This document shows, in pieces, positions 37,602 through 49,300 of a DNA stretch of 64,000 bases (its first letter is position 1; each line of letters starts with the position of its first letter). The position numbers and the translations under genes are program-made. Under the pieces are notes generated by a model, which saw only the letters and a program-made list of their open reading frames with translations, was not told where the DNA came from and did no database searches. The DNA is from Coptis chinensis (Eukaryota; Streptophyta; Magnoliopsida; Ranunculales; Ranunculaceae), in the NCBI GenBank assembly GCA_015680905.1, contig CM027378.1:36491001-36555000 (forward strand), written 5' to 3'.

Positions 37602-38603
37602 ATGGCATCTTCATCGAACGTAGCATCTTCATCAAACAGGACACCTCCGAAACTCATCCCTTAGCAATCATTTCAGGCCATGATGGATTCCAATGCTTAT
37701 AGACTTCATTTCCGTGATTGCATTACTAACATCGGATGGTCTTCCCTTGTTATTTGCCCTGACCAAACTTATTCTCCAAGTTTGGCGGCCTACTTTTATG
37801 CTAATATGGAAGATACACCAGCATTCAACGCTACTCATGGCTTTTTCTTAGACGGATTCACAATCAAAGTTGGTGACACAAACCATGTCTTTTCAGAGGC
37901 AACACTTGCCCTGACTTTGGATCATCCATATCACGAGCCGGCAACAACATGACCATACATTTATCACAACTCTACTCGTTCCTTTTCATGGCCTGTTTTT
38001 CGCGCAGCATACGGTGACGGTCTTGAAATTAAAGATGAAGGAACTAAACTTGGCAGATGGCCAGACATCACCATTCCCTTAGCCAGCATGACCATGAACA
38101 TGGGAAATGCGATGTCGTTTGTCCTTCTGAACATCATGGGAGATTGGCATTTTTCTACCTCCAATGATGATGCATGTGTATTCTTCAATGCACTTGCTCG
38201 AGGTCATACATTCTTTGATATCTTAAACTGTGTTATCTCTAATTTGAAACGAGCTCGTACTTTTCGGGATCAGTATATACTTTTACCTATAACCGCTTGC
38301 TGAATTATGAAGACACATTTCCCACAGTTTTCAACTACTTTTCATGACTAGGTCAAGGTAGATTCTATGTGCCCAACAAACAAGATAATTCGTTCATTAA
38401 GGTTTAGGCAATGGAAACGTCATGCACGATACTTGAGACATGTTCATTGTTATCCAAACGATGATAAAATGATGAAACATTTGAACGAATCTGGTGAACA
38501 AGAATGGGCCACCATTTGGGAATACGTTATCTTTTGGCGCGATACTAAGGAAATGCATTTCACTGAAGAAGATGCCAGACCTTCACCACATCCTGGATGG
38601 TAA
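37602..38603 (+). pseudogene. ORFy of A (second envelope-position ORF), broken
   Basis: The start MASSSNVASSSNRTPPKLIP is followed by TAG at the Glu of PEQSF, then ITNIGWSSLVICPDQTYSP, AYFYANME and DGFTIKVGDTNHVFSEA. A stop at 37950-37952 and a shift lead to SMTMNMGNAM, IMGDWHFST and, in another frame, IIRSLRFRQW. It is homologous to C (20037-21076) and more distantly to B (44165-44935). The layout (GW..L, then an FY.N segment, then G...FS) is shared with ORFx, suggesting an ancient tandem duplication. Confidence 0.72.
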
Positions 38604-38658
38604 ACTTGAGTAGGGAATTGTGCATATATCTAACTGTATATAGTTGTATATAGTGTGC

Positions 38659-38694
<36 letters not shown>

Positions 38695-40360
38695 CTGTAT
38701 AATATATTATGCTACCACTGACTTTGCTCCAAAGCAATCCAACTCTAATTTTGTTCACGGTTATCAGGTAATTCCTTTCTTTATCTATTTCTATTTCGAA
38801 GACTAATCATCACTCTGTTTGGGGGTGATTTAATCCAAAAAAATAATAATAATAATAAATTATTAGGCAACTTGTAGTCTGTATATAGTTTCTATTTTCT
38901 TGTTAGTAAATGTAATTAGTGACAAGGTCTTATTTCTTTTTCAATGATGAAAATTATCTAGAAGTCTCACATTAGCATTCGAATTATTATTCGTTTTTAA
39001 GAAACTTAAGATAATACATACGCAATAGTTTTTACATCTTTTCATGAGTATTCATGCACTGAGTATCATTGATTGTACATGACAGTAAGTTTCTGGAACC
39101 CACGGTTAGTCTACTTAAACTATCAATCCTGTGAGAATCTAACCAAAAGTCTCGATATGAATGATTTGTGAGTAATGACACAAAAGAGTAGTTTTTCTGA
39201 ATAGAGAAAATCACGCGTCGACTTACTTGATCACCATCCGAACCCTAGGCGAGAATTTAGGCATTCTTTGGATCGACATAGCTATAAATTATTACCTGTT
39301 ACAAATTTTACCGCTAGTCACTCCACTGAATCTTTCATCAAACCTTTCACTTTCACCAAAAATTCCTTACCCATTTATTAACCCCAAATAAAAGAACCTA
39401 CCTAAGTGATGAGTATGAGAAATAGGACGAAATGTAGAAAAATAAAAGAAGACTTGTTCCAAATAAAAATTAGTTACCTGCTTCAAAACAAAAAAATAAA
39501 AAATAATAATAATAATAAAAAATAAAAATAATAATAATAATAGAATAAATAGAATCATGTTTCTTAAGCCTTGAAAAAAAATAATAAGTACAAAGGCTTA
39601 AGAGCAAGGTAGGAGCAGGAAAAGAAAACAAGGATTTCTCGAGTGTACATATCTTGAAGACCTTATTCTCTCATACTTATCATTTTTGATCTTCCACTTC
39701 CATTTCTTTCTACACTATCACCTAAGCCCCATGATACCTAATAAAGACCTCTAGCTCAATTAGGAGTAGGATGGTGTGATAATAAGTAGTAGATGTGATT
39801 GATCGACCTCGCCTCCGGGACCGTCATCGAAGTATGTGAGGAAAAGTGTGCCCACCGCATTAACCGGAGTTAACTAAACCTCGAGTGGGAAAATTATGAG
39901 CGAATTTGTGTTTCGACACATACATGTGAGAACCCATTTAGGTACGCTCTCCAAAGGATCCAGAAACAGCCCTGCTTGTGCATTTCAATGTAAATTCATT
40001 GTATGCATGCTCATATGTAGATGTTTTAATTATTGTATGCATATTAGCTTGAGTTTTGAAAGAATTAATCCCCCGCTAAGGAGATGTATAGATATCTGAG
40101 ATTAATTTAGGAAACAAGCTTTTGTTACTAAGTCGTTGTAGTATAAATGAAGTTTGTGAGTATCTTCTCTGGAAAACTCTCACTAGGCTATAACTCGTCT
40201 ACTAGGGAATTCCTAGTGGTTTAAGGCCTTGTTGCATATGGTCAATGCAACCGCACTCTGCGAAACGAGACTTAGCTTAGAATGCACAGTTTTGGCCACT
40301 TATCTGTTTTAATGTCTCTTCTTTGCTTGAGGACAAGCAAAGTCTTTGTTTGGGAGTGGT
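38604..40360 (+). other. 3' non-coding region of A with two-hairpin module and PPT
   Basis: Homologous to 18301-20036 of C in reverse. Contains a ~35-nt poly-T run (about 38660-38694), an AAT/AAAT microsatellite (39490-39545), the hairpins 40199-40219 (arms CTACTAGG / CCTAGTGG) and 40231-40251 (arms GTTGCAT / ATGCAAC), and the polypurine-like GTTTGGGAGTGG directly before the LTR. Confidence 0.72.
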
Positions 40361-40734
40361 TGATAAGCACCCAAAAACTGTATTATAAAAACCCGTAGAG
40401 ACATAACATTTCGGTCAATTTTGTGCTTAATAATCATGAAATAATCGCATCTTCGTGCTTTTTGCAGGTTGGAGCAACTAATGTAAAAATTATGATAAAG
40501 CCAGCATTTAAGCACGGAATAGGGAGTATACACATGCCTTCCGATCAAGCCCATGTGAAGCCCAACAAATCCGGACTAAAGCCAAAGACTCAAACAGTAC
40601 AGAATCTAGTCAAAAATGGATTACGTGCACAGAAGCGTCAAACTTCAGAAGCTCATATCTCTTGAACCAGGACTTCCAATGCGACGAGTGAACTGTTCCA
40701 ACGATCAGTGCGACGAACTCTACGCATAGGCGGG

Positions 40735-42228
40735 TGATAAACAAAAAAAAGATAGTCTTACTCACAAATAAAGCTATGAAACACTAAACGCAAGTAAGAC
40801 TATAAACTGAACTGTTACTTATCAAAGATATTTGTTTTCTACTCTCGAATCTATTGACGTAGAGTTGGAATAGAAGATTCGTTCCACTCCTAGTCCCTTA
40901 GCATTCAAGTTTTCTACAATTGACGAGTCTATCCAAAGTCTAATGAAAGTAATGGTGGAATTTATACTACGATGTGAATTCAAATAACAAGCTACAAATA
41001 ATGAAATGACAAATTGCTAAGAGTTGAATCTAGATAGAGAATTAAGGGAATTTGATTCCACCTTGACTCCAACTTAATAAACTAGCGTAGATTTGTTGTA
41101 AACCAATTCTTACGTTCTCACGGTAAGAATTGGTCATTCTAATCCCTAATTATACATGGCATTTCTACCAATTCATAACTAGCATGTGAGGTCGTCCACC
41201 CATTCTCATGGCGAATCAACGACCTTCTAGAATGGAATAGATTCTTACAACAATTCTATACTACACTATCAAGTTTTCATCAAGGCTTCATCAAACCCCT
41301 CTAATGGAGGTTTAGCCTTGATTAATCAAACTATCATTTCCCATTGAATTAAAACTAGACATAATATAAAGATTTGAACTTTACTAATTTTAACTAACAA
41401 TACTTCAAATCTAATTAATACTAAGAATGGAATAACAATAAAAATTGAACTTAGATCTACAAATTTAAATGGCAAAATTGAAATGATCAAGAACTACTAT
41501 TTTATTTATCTAATCAATGAAGAACAATCATTCCCAAATAACTAATCTAAAACAATGTATGAAACTAATTAATTAACTAATTGAAATTCCAAAAACTAGA
41601 TCTACAAACTATTTTAATGGCTACTTTCTATTCTAAGCTATCTAACTATATCTTTCTTAAGAGCTAAGTCTTGTTTTATGTAAAGGAGGAGACCAGATCC
41701 ACAATTTCATGCATGGGCTGAGATCGCATGTTTTGGGCTGGAAAATCGAGACCAAAGCCCAATTTCTTCAGTCCACAGAACTCGTTTCAGCTGGCTTTCA
41801 CTTTAGCAGACTTTTTGTCTAGTTCTGCTCCTCTAATTGGGTCAAGTCTTGGACCATTGGAAAGCTCTTTCCGATCCGGTCGTTTTGACATAAGGTAGGC
41901 CCAAATCCAAGGCCTTAGTCCAAAGATATGGTCTTCGGAAGTTCTGTTGACTTGTGCACTGTTTCTGCCCGTGTTGACTTTTCAGCTTTTAACCGGGCTT
42001 CATAAAGGCTTTGTCTCTTTGAATCTTGGCCTTTATCACAAAACTTCTTAGCAACCAACCCTTTGCTCCTTTATATCGCCAAAGTGGCACATTTCTGCAC
42101 ATAATTGAGTTCCATGCCTTAAATACATAAAAGCACGTAATTAGCATTAACTCTTATTTATTACTCGCATAATTGGTCTAAAAGTAGTATTATTAAGGGG
42201 TTAAAACTACAGTTTTGGGCTCTTATCA
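40735..42228 (-). repeat. 3' LTR of element B
   Basis: Closely matches 52057-53542. Differences are scattered point changes plus small indels, for example an extra CAAGGCTT near 41281 that the other copy lacks. Confidence 0.9.
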
Positions 42229-44164
42229 AACCACCCCCAAACAGCATTTTGCTTGTCCTCAATCAAATATGAGAAATTAGCATAAGTGACCAAAAATGGA
42301 GTTCTAACTAATCTTGTTTCGACGAGTGCGATTGCATTGACCATATACAACAAGGCCTTAAACCACTAGGAATTCCCTAGTGGATAAGTTATATCCTCGT
42401 GAGAGTTTTCCAGTGAAGGTACTCACAAACTTCATCTATACTACAACGACTCAGAAATAAAACTATTGTTTCCTTATCTTTGTCTCAATTATCTATACAT
42501 CTCACTAGCAATGAATACGTAATAATCAAGTGAAACCTAAGCTAATATATGCATAATAATCTATCATCTACTTAATAAACATATTTACAATGAGTAATAC
42601 TATGAGATGAACTAGCGTGTCCGTTTTGAAAACTTCGGAATAAGCGCCCTTAAGTAGGTCCTCACGTAAATGTCAAGACAAAACCACTCGATTTTTCGCT
42701 CAATTTTCGCTTTTACTCCAAATTAATGGACACACTTTACCTTACAAACTCAATGACACACAAGGAAGCCGGAGTCGATCAAACACATCTGCCACTTACT
42801 ATCACACTAACCTATTCCTAATTTAGCTAGAGGTTTTTATTAGGTGTTGCTGGGATTAGGAGATGGTTTAAGAAGGAAGGAAATGGATATTCAAAGAGAA
42901 CAAGTCTAAGATAATAGAGTCTTCATACTAGAGAAAACCTTATTCTTTACTTTTGCTTCTACACTTTGTTTCCATCCTTAGCCATATATATATATATATA
43001 TATATATGGCTAAGGATGGAAACTATATATATATATATATATATATTCTTTTTCTTTGGATTTTGACTCCTTGATTCTATTTTTGGAGTTCTAACTCTTT
43101 ATTTATTTATTTTTTATTTAGATGGAAACTTACTTTTCTCTTCTGAAGCGACTAACGAATTCTTGATTTCAAAGGTTATTCTCTTTTATATTCTTCATCT
43201 CTATTATCAAACTTATTCAAAGAATTGGGTAGGTTGATTTTTTATTTTGTTTTGTTTTGTAACAGGGTCAAGAATTTGTGGTTTATGAAAGGCTAAAGAA
43301 AGTCTCAGAGGGGCGACTAGCGGAAAATAATTCATAGGTTGGAATTTCTAGCTATATCGATCCAAAGAGGGCCTAAATTCTCGCTTAGGATATGGTATAG
43401 TGATCTAGCAAGTGGACGTGTGATTTCTCTATCCATATTTTACTTCTCCCTTGTGTCATTTCTCAAATGTGTCACTCATATAAGGCTTTAGGCTATATTC
43501 TCACAGGATTTGTAGAATAAGTACTCTAGCCTAGATTTCAGAAACTTACTGCCAACAATCATAGATACTCATGTAACATATTTATAGATAGATATAAGGA
43601 TTATTACCTATATATTAGCCTAAGTTTCTAAAAACTATTCTAATGCAAAAGCTACGTGAGACTTCTAGATTATTGAGAGCATAGAGAAAGAAAACAATAC
43701 CAATATTCCTAAGTCTATAGCATACTTTTTATTTATATTTTTTAAAAATTTTGAATTTTTTAGCTAGAAAACAAATGCATATTATACATATCTATATCCT
43801 AACAGATGTCTTAATTACACGTGACCATTGAAACACGTGAAATTCTGGAACATCTGCAAAACAAGGTTATAACATATTAATATAGTAAACAAAACTGACG
43901 CAACTCTATAAGAGTTCCACCCGTAATGGGGTTAATGAGAAACAAATTTGCTTGGGACATAAGCAGACACTAACTGAAATAAAAACTTACCTGCACTCCC
44001 ATTTAAACATTTTCCTCCTCATTTCCCTCTTCATCCTTAATAAAGAAATGAGGTTCCTTCGCATCCTGCCATGCCATGGTAATTTGCCAGGCTTCACGCC
44101 ACTTATCGTCTACTATAGCTAACCTGTCAAGCGCCACTTGGTCGGATGGGGTGTAAGGCGCAAC
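42229..44164 (-). other. 3' non-coding region of B with hairpins and palindrome
   Basis: Contains the polypurine tract beside the LTR and the two-hairpin module at 42331-42351 and 42363-42383 (arms CCACTAGG / CCTAGTGG). A 56-bp perfect palindrome is at 42968-43023, with further TA repeats after it. No protein is recognisable. Confidence 0.7.
42968..43023. repeat. 56-bp perfect palindrome with (TA)n centre
   Basis: The arms GTTTCCATCCTTAGCCA and TGGCTAAGGATGGAAAC flank a self-complementary (TA)n run, so the whole segment reads the same on both strands and could form a cruciform or long RNA hairpin. Confidence 0.92.
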
Positions 44165-44935
44165 CTAATGAGGTTGTATCCTCCACCCTTGCCAAGTTAT
44201 TGCACGGAACAATCGAATAATACAATTGGTGGGTCTCACAATGTCGACCCCAACCCAATCCGTGAAACGGGCACAAAAAACAGGGAAGAAACATAGCATT
44301 ATACGGCAAATTAAAACAGGCATAAAAAGGTACTCATGCCTCTTGCCATGGGCTCGGGCTAAACTAGACATTAAGATCTGGGGAATATCATAGAGTGTAC
44401 GTCCCCCAGCTAAAGCAAGAAAAATATCACAAGTTTCGTCATTCACAGAAGAATAACGCCATTCCCCTCTAATGTTGAGCATAATCCAAAACATAACAGT
44501 GCCCACGTTCATAGACAGGCTACCAAGGGTGACGTTATAATCCCCTTGGTCCTCTATCCTAAAGATTCCTGCCCCGTAATACTCATGCAAATCATCATAG
44601 TTATACATGTACATATTATATACCAAATAGGCCCATGAGTCTTGTATTCCGGCCGGCATAGCAAGTCCAAGCACAAAGGCTATCAAGAACCTGGAAATTT
44701 CCATTGGTTCATCCCCGATGGTGATGGAGAACACTTGTTCTCCATCTGGTCTATCAAAGAGCTTACAGTTATCATAAAAATAAGATGTAAGTGCGGGAGA
44801 ATAAAGTTCATCATGACTTACCAATAGTGGCTCCCATCCTGCTAGAATGATCACTTCGCGAAACCACACACCATAGGTGTCACTTTGGAATAAATCTTCA
44901 AATGATTGTTCCGGTATGATACGAGGGAATGTCAT
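44165..44935 (-). CDS. ORFy of element B, the longest intact copy
   Basis: The first ATG is at 44935 (MTFPRIIPEQSFEDLFQSD); the open frame extends further upstream without an ATG. About 256 residues: PEQSF, then VIILAGWEPLLVSHDELYSP, YFYDNCKLF, FSITIGDEPMEISRFLIAFV, GSLSMNVGTVMFWIMLNIRG, ALAGGRTLYDIP and IIRLFRAITWQGWR. It aligns with ORFy of A and C and, in its first 90 residues, with ORFx. An upstream TATA box at 45370-45363 and an ATG-free leader suggest its own transcript. The family is probably one of the plant retrotransposon-associated domains beside Athila/Tat pol. Function unknown. No signal peptide is evident. Confidence 0.68.
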   Translation of the reverse strand: MTFPRIIPEQSFEDLFQSDTYGVWFREVIILAGWEPLLVSHDELYSPALTSYFYDNCKLFDRPDGEQVFSITIGDEPMEISRFLIAFVLGLAMPAGIQDSWAYLVYNMYMYNYDDLHEYYGAGIFRIEDQGDYNVTLGSLSMNVGTVMFWIMLNIRGEWRYSSVNDETCDIFLALAGGRTLYDIPQILMSSLARAHGKRHEYLFMPVLICRIMLCFFPVFCARFTDWVGVDIVRPTNCIIRLFRAITWQGWRIQPH

Positions 44936-45370
44936 CCCCAATAAACTTGCTGGAAAAGATGCGAAGGATCCTAGAACAACCCTCGGAAAATTGGAAATTT
45001 TTGGTGCCCACAGGGGGTCGTATGCCAGGTGCTTCAAGCTATGCTCAGGATGGGGGTGGTGGCCTCTGGTGATATTTGAGGTTCAGGCACTTGGGCGCAG
45101 GGTGCGCTCACTGTTAGCCTGGGATAGGCGCGAGTGGCGCTCCGGATGAAAACTGGAATTCCAGTGTTTTGGGCGCAGGTAGCGCTCTGGTTTGGGCAGA
45201 GTAGGGCACGCAGTGTATTTCAAGGTAGGATTTCTCTGGCGGGGGCTTAGGCAGCGGGGAGCTGATAGGTCGGGCTTGAAGGAAAAATAAGGTAAAGTGG
45301 GAGTGAAACGTGAGAGATGAATGTGAGATATAGTTGGGGTTGTGAGTGTAGAATGAATGCAGTTTTTATA
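44936..45370 (-). promoter_or_regulatory. Internal promoter and ATG-free leader of ORFy in B
   Basis: Read on the minus strand, CCTATAAAAACTGC places a TATA box at 45370-45363. From there to the ORFy ATG (44935) I find no ATG in about 430 nt, although several would be expected by chance. The first part is C/A-rich like a plant 5' UTR. The second half holds repeats of GAGCGC...CTGCGCCC. Confidence 0.6.
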
Positions 45371-45858
45371 GGTTTTAAATTGCTAAAACGAATCGAGAAG
45401 TTGCCAAAAAGCTTTAAGGCAATGCCGGAAATAATAAAATTTTCAAACCCGAAAACGGAAATAACTCATATTCTTGATTCTAAGACAACCCTAATATCTT
45501 TTAAGTTGAATTTAGGATAGAAACTGCTTAACTCATCGAGATTTCATCCTACCACAATATCTATTCATAGCGATGACCATATCAGCCATATTCTCAACCC
45601 TCACTTCAAAACAAATTCTAAAATAGACGAACATATAAACGAATTATGCTAAGCTATTTAATACCACCCCCAAACAATTCGGGAAGGTGGGATTAATGAT
45701 AACAACCACGCACAATTTGAAAATAACCAAATTATATTAAATTTTAATTCAAACAACATAAAACAGCCAAATTCAAATTTAATTACTTAACTAATATCCG
45801 ACTAATAAAACAATAAATAACAACTAAATAACAACGAAACACAAAATTATTCAAACAC
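45371..45858. other. Spacer between ORFx and ORFy of B
   Basis: About 490 bp of AT-rich non-coding sequence between the ORFx stop and the TATA box of ORFy. No other feature is recognised. Confidence 0.5.
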
Positions 45859-47018
45859 CTAGCCATGTGATGAAGAAGGGCCCTGAGATGGAGATTGGTC
45901 ATGGGATGAAGAAGGGCACGGTCCATTCTTTCTTTGGCGACGATGCTCATGCCTCTCAGACTCATCTGAAATAGAACCCTCCAAGGGTGGCATGCGTCGT
46001 AAAATCTCTACTCGGAACAAGCGTTGTGCTTCCATCTCAGCCTTTATTGCTGTATACTGGGCCTGGTGACGATGGTGGATATTCTCCATGTTAATCAAGA
46101 TATATTCCTGACCCTTTTCGAGTATTCCAAAACTCGTGCTAAGGTTCGTTTGTTTATTTTGAATTATAATCTGTCTATCTCGTATATTTTCACAAATAGC
46201 GTAAATGCAACGCACGCTAGTATGCAACACTGACATGCGTTCTGAATCAGACGTACACCTCTTCAAGGCATCTTCATCCAACCATGTCATGTCCTCCCCT
46301 TCCTCATCCGAATCCACTACCCTATCCTCCAGCAACATCCAAGTCTTTTGGATACACTCCTTATAACTACTTTCATTTGCATGCAATTTCAACATTATCC
46401 GCTCAGTTCTTGGTTTATTCCCCCAAGACAACATTATCTTCATAATTAAACAGGAAATGGTGCGATACTCTTCCCAACTCCTCTAATCATATTTAGCAAA
46501 AACTCGAGGATACAGAATTCATACATCTTTTCTTGCAATATCCAGAGAACGTGCAGACATGTGAACCCGATGTCGCTTACTTTCTCCTTCCCAATGACAT
46601 TCTTACCAATCCACTGAGCTACAGCCAGTTGGTTGGTTCGCAGAGATGACTGTCGAGCATAATGAGAAGTCGTATTATATTGACCCTCCATAAGGGTGTT
46701 GTTCATCAATGCAGGAACTCCAGTATACTGGGACTCCTGCACTGTGGCTTCTGGGTTTCATCCAGGCGTAATGCCTAAAATTTCAACCAATTTTGCTCTC
46801 GATAATTCTCTCCTAGTCCCAGCCACTTTCATGAACATTTTCTGACCGTCCAACTCTCTCTTTTTATAGAACTGCTCGACCAAATCGGGGTGGTAGAATT
46901 CATGTGTCGAGTACCACAACTGATTCCAACCCCTCTTAATAATCTCATCACCATAAAACGGCGCGAAGCGGTCGGCCTTAAACGCTTGTTCCGGCAACAA
47001 CCTTCGTTTTTTAGCCAT
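45859..47018 (-). pseudogene. ORFx of element B, nearly intact
   Basis: Starts MAKKRRLLPEQAFKADRFAP at 47018 and reads PFYGDEIIKRGWNQLWYSTH, FYHPDLVEQFYKKRELDGQK and LVEILGITPG. A stop at 46758-46760 is followed by QESQYTGVPALM, QWIGKNVIGKEKVSDIGFTC and MIRGVGKSIAPFP. A second break near 46446 leads to a C-terminal part (46443-45859) with acidic VVDSDEEGEDMTW, a likely coiled coil (ENIHHRHQAQYTAIKAEMEA) and a Ser/Pro/Gln-rich tail. The leader just upstream (47019 to about 47340) also lacks ATG on the coding strand and has a weak TATA-like CATAATAC at about 47219-47212. Confidence 0.68.
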
Positions 47019-47948
47019 GATATCTTAGAACGATTTGGGGGTTTAACTGGAATGTAGGAATGGAGTTTGAGACTCCCTCACTAACAAAATAGTAGTGGTG
47101 GCGCGGGGGTGGCGCGACAGTTCCAAATTCTTTGAGGTTTTAGGTGTTTTTCGGTGGTGGGAATTTTTGGGATTGGTGGAGGAGTGTTTTGGAGAAGATT
47201 TGAATGTGGAATTGTATTATGGGCGTGGGTGTATTAAGGTTCTTTTTTGTTTTTATTTTTTGTTAGGTTTTTGAATTTGGTAATAGCGGAAATGGAAAGA
47301 ATCGCGATTCTGTTTGATTCGGAGGAAGGAGACGCACGTGCGTGCATTGGGCCCAAGCCCAAATTGATTTTCCGATCTTTGTCGATTTTTCACGCAATTT
47401 TAAACTAAAATTCCCACTCCGTTACCAATCCGATTTATGCGAATGAGATATGGAAATGATCAGGAGAGAATTTCCAATATAATGATCCATAAAACGCTCT
47501 ATTCCGACTATGGGTGACATATAAAAAGATGAAAAATGCCTCGAAGTGCGTGCATAATGTAAGTTATGCGAACGAATAAAATCTAACTTAATAGAAAATG
47601 TCAACCCGAATCGTAATACAATTAAACGGTCTAACCAACACAATTGAAGAGTTGAACAATCTAGGATGGAACGAACACCCCACCCCCAAACAAATTTTAG
47701 ACACAGAGTTTAGAAATTTTGTTTTTTAAAAGTGGGTATTTTAAAGTTAAATTCCTGAGACTTCTCAACTTACCATAGTTGTGATTTTAACGATTTTTAA
47801 TTTTTTTATGAATAAAAGTTAATATAAGAAAAACAAGAAAGCAATAAATGCATAATTCACACCATAGGAGAACATGACTCAAAAACCGAGAAAACATGCA
47901 AGAGTGGAAAACGTGAATTATGTTGACCGTGGACTTAGGATCCGGTAC
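47019..47948 (-). other. Deleted pol region and ORFx leader of B
   Basis: Where A has RT, RNase H and integrase (about 3 kb), B has only ~900 bp of non-coding sequence. It includes the C/A-rich ATG-free leader of ORFx. No polymerase motif can be found in any frame. Confidence 0.7.
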
Positions 47949-49300
47949 TTACAGCCACACACTCCATAAAGAGGGCCCGGTTACGGAATGGTGCACGACA
48001 AGATATCTGGAAGTGATAGGAAGTACACCAGACAACCAAATGAGTCGTTTATAGTCAGATACGCGAGACTTTAACAAATAACTGGATATATATATTAATA
48101 CCCTGCAGTTTCCATATATCAACAACCTAAAGAGTTGTGGGTCTTTCCAGAAATAAATAACATGGAATGCACCCCCAAACATAATCAGGCACCAAGATTT
48201 TTTACGACGCAACCTAGTGGAATGAAAACGAAGTCTGATAGACCTAGAACGTAACCGAGCATGCACCTTCTTATTCATCTTTGAACGAGAGGTTGTCCAA
48301 GTGAATGAGTGTGAAAAAATGGATGGTTGTGGAAGATATGGTGGATAAGGATAAGTATTAGAAGGAAAGAATGAGAATGTAGGCTTAGCACAAAACTCAT
48401 TCAAGGTGTAGGTAGGAACTGTCTCAATTATGAAAATGTAGGTGTCATGTGCCTTTTCTTCGGGAATTATTTCTGTATTAAGAGGATTTATAAAATCATT
48501 AAGTATAAAAGAAACAAAAGGGTCAAGCGCAAACTCTAGGTTCCTTTGAAAGGGTGGAAGGTGGGGAATATTAGTGAGGGAAGATGAATGAGTGTCAGCT
48601 AGAGCTCTTAGGTCTAGATCATTAGAAACCTTGAGATATGCCAGACATTCCTCAGTAGGTGGGTCAAAAGAATCACTGGGATAGAGGGTGAAAAATTCAT
48701 CTTCCGTCATAGCGTCAAGGGATAAGGGGATGTTGGCAGGGTGGGACTCGTGAGGTGGCAGGGAAGAGTTGCAAAAGAGTTGAAGGAAATCTTCCTCAAT
48801 TTCCTCTACGTCCAAGGAGTATTTGTTGAAGTTGGAACTTCTAAAGGAAAGGAATTTGTGCATCTGGTCATTCGGAAACGTGGTTTTGAAATAATCATAA
48901 GCTAAACTCTCAATCATGCTAGCCTCTCCATCAATATTTGTATAAGGCAACTGTTTGATCGTCTTAAAAACGTTAACCGCAACGGAAAGATGGCCAAAAG
49001 ACAAGGACATCGAACCATCGCGGCATTTTATAAGCGCGTTGGTAGTTGCCAAGAAAGGGCGGCCTAAAATGATTGGAACAGAATCATTAGCGATTTCTGT
49101 ATCGAGGATAACAAAATCCGCAGGATAGTAGAAATCCTGAACCTTAACCAACACGTTTTCCACTACACCCTTAGGATACTTGATAGACCTATCAGCTAGT
49201 TGCAACGTCATTGTTGTAGGTTGCATTTCATGTAGACCTATTTGTTTATATAAATAATAAGGGAGTAAATTAACACTCGCCCGAGGTCTAATAAAGGGCA
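47949..49300 (-). pseudogene. Protease and downstream region of B, frameshifted at the active site
   Basis: From about 49300 the strand reads LLDLG, then one base is missing, then ASVNLLPYYLYKQIGLHE in the next frame. The long ORF 49226-47949 carries TMTLQLADRSIKYPKG, VDFVILDT-like DFVILDTEIANDS, PIILGRPFLATTNALI and then an acidic spacer as found between protease and RT in A. After about 48300 the frame runs into unrelated-looking sequence (DYKRLIWLSGVLPITSRY). The 1-nt deletion beside the catalytic Asp would abolish the protease. Confidence 0.8.

Noticed and set aside
36246..38603. Envelope glycoprotein genes, because of position after integrase
   Set aside because: No signal peptide, no convincing membrane anchor and no cleavage-site pattern were seen, so 'envelope-position ORF' is all that is supported.
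44165..45037. Plant mobile domain (PMD, aminotransferase-like) captured host gene
   Set aside because: The typical PMD blocks (a W-P-TH-F-----GE-T-TL-D form) are not visible. The layout fits better with retrotransposon-associated plant transposon proteins. Only a profile search can settle it.
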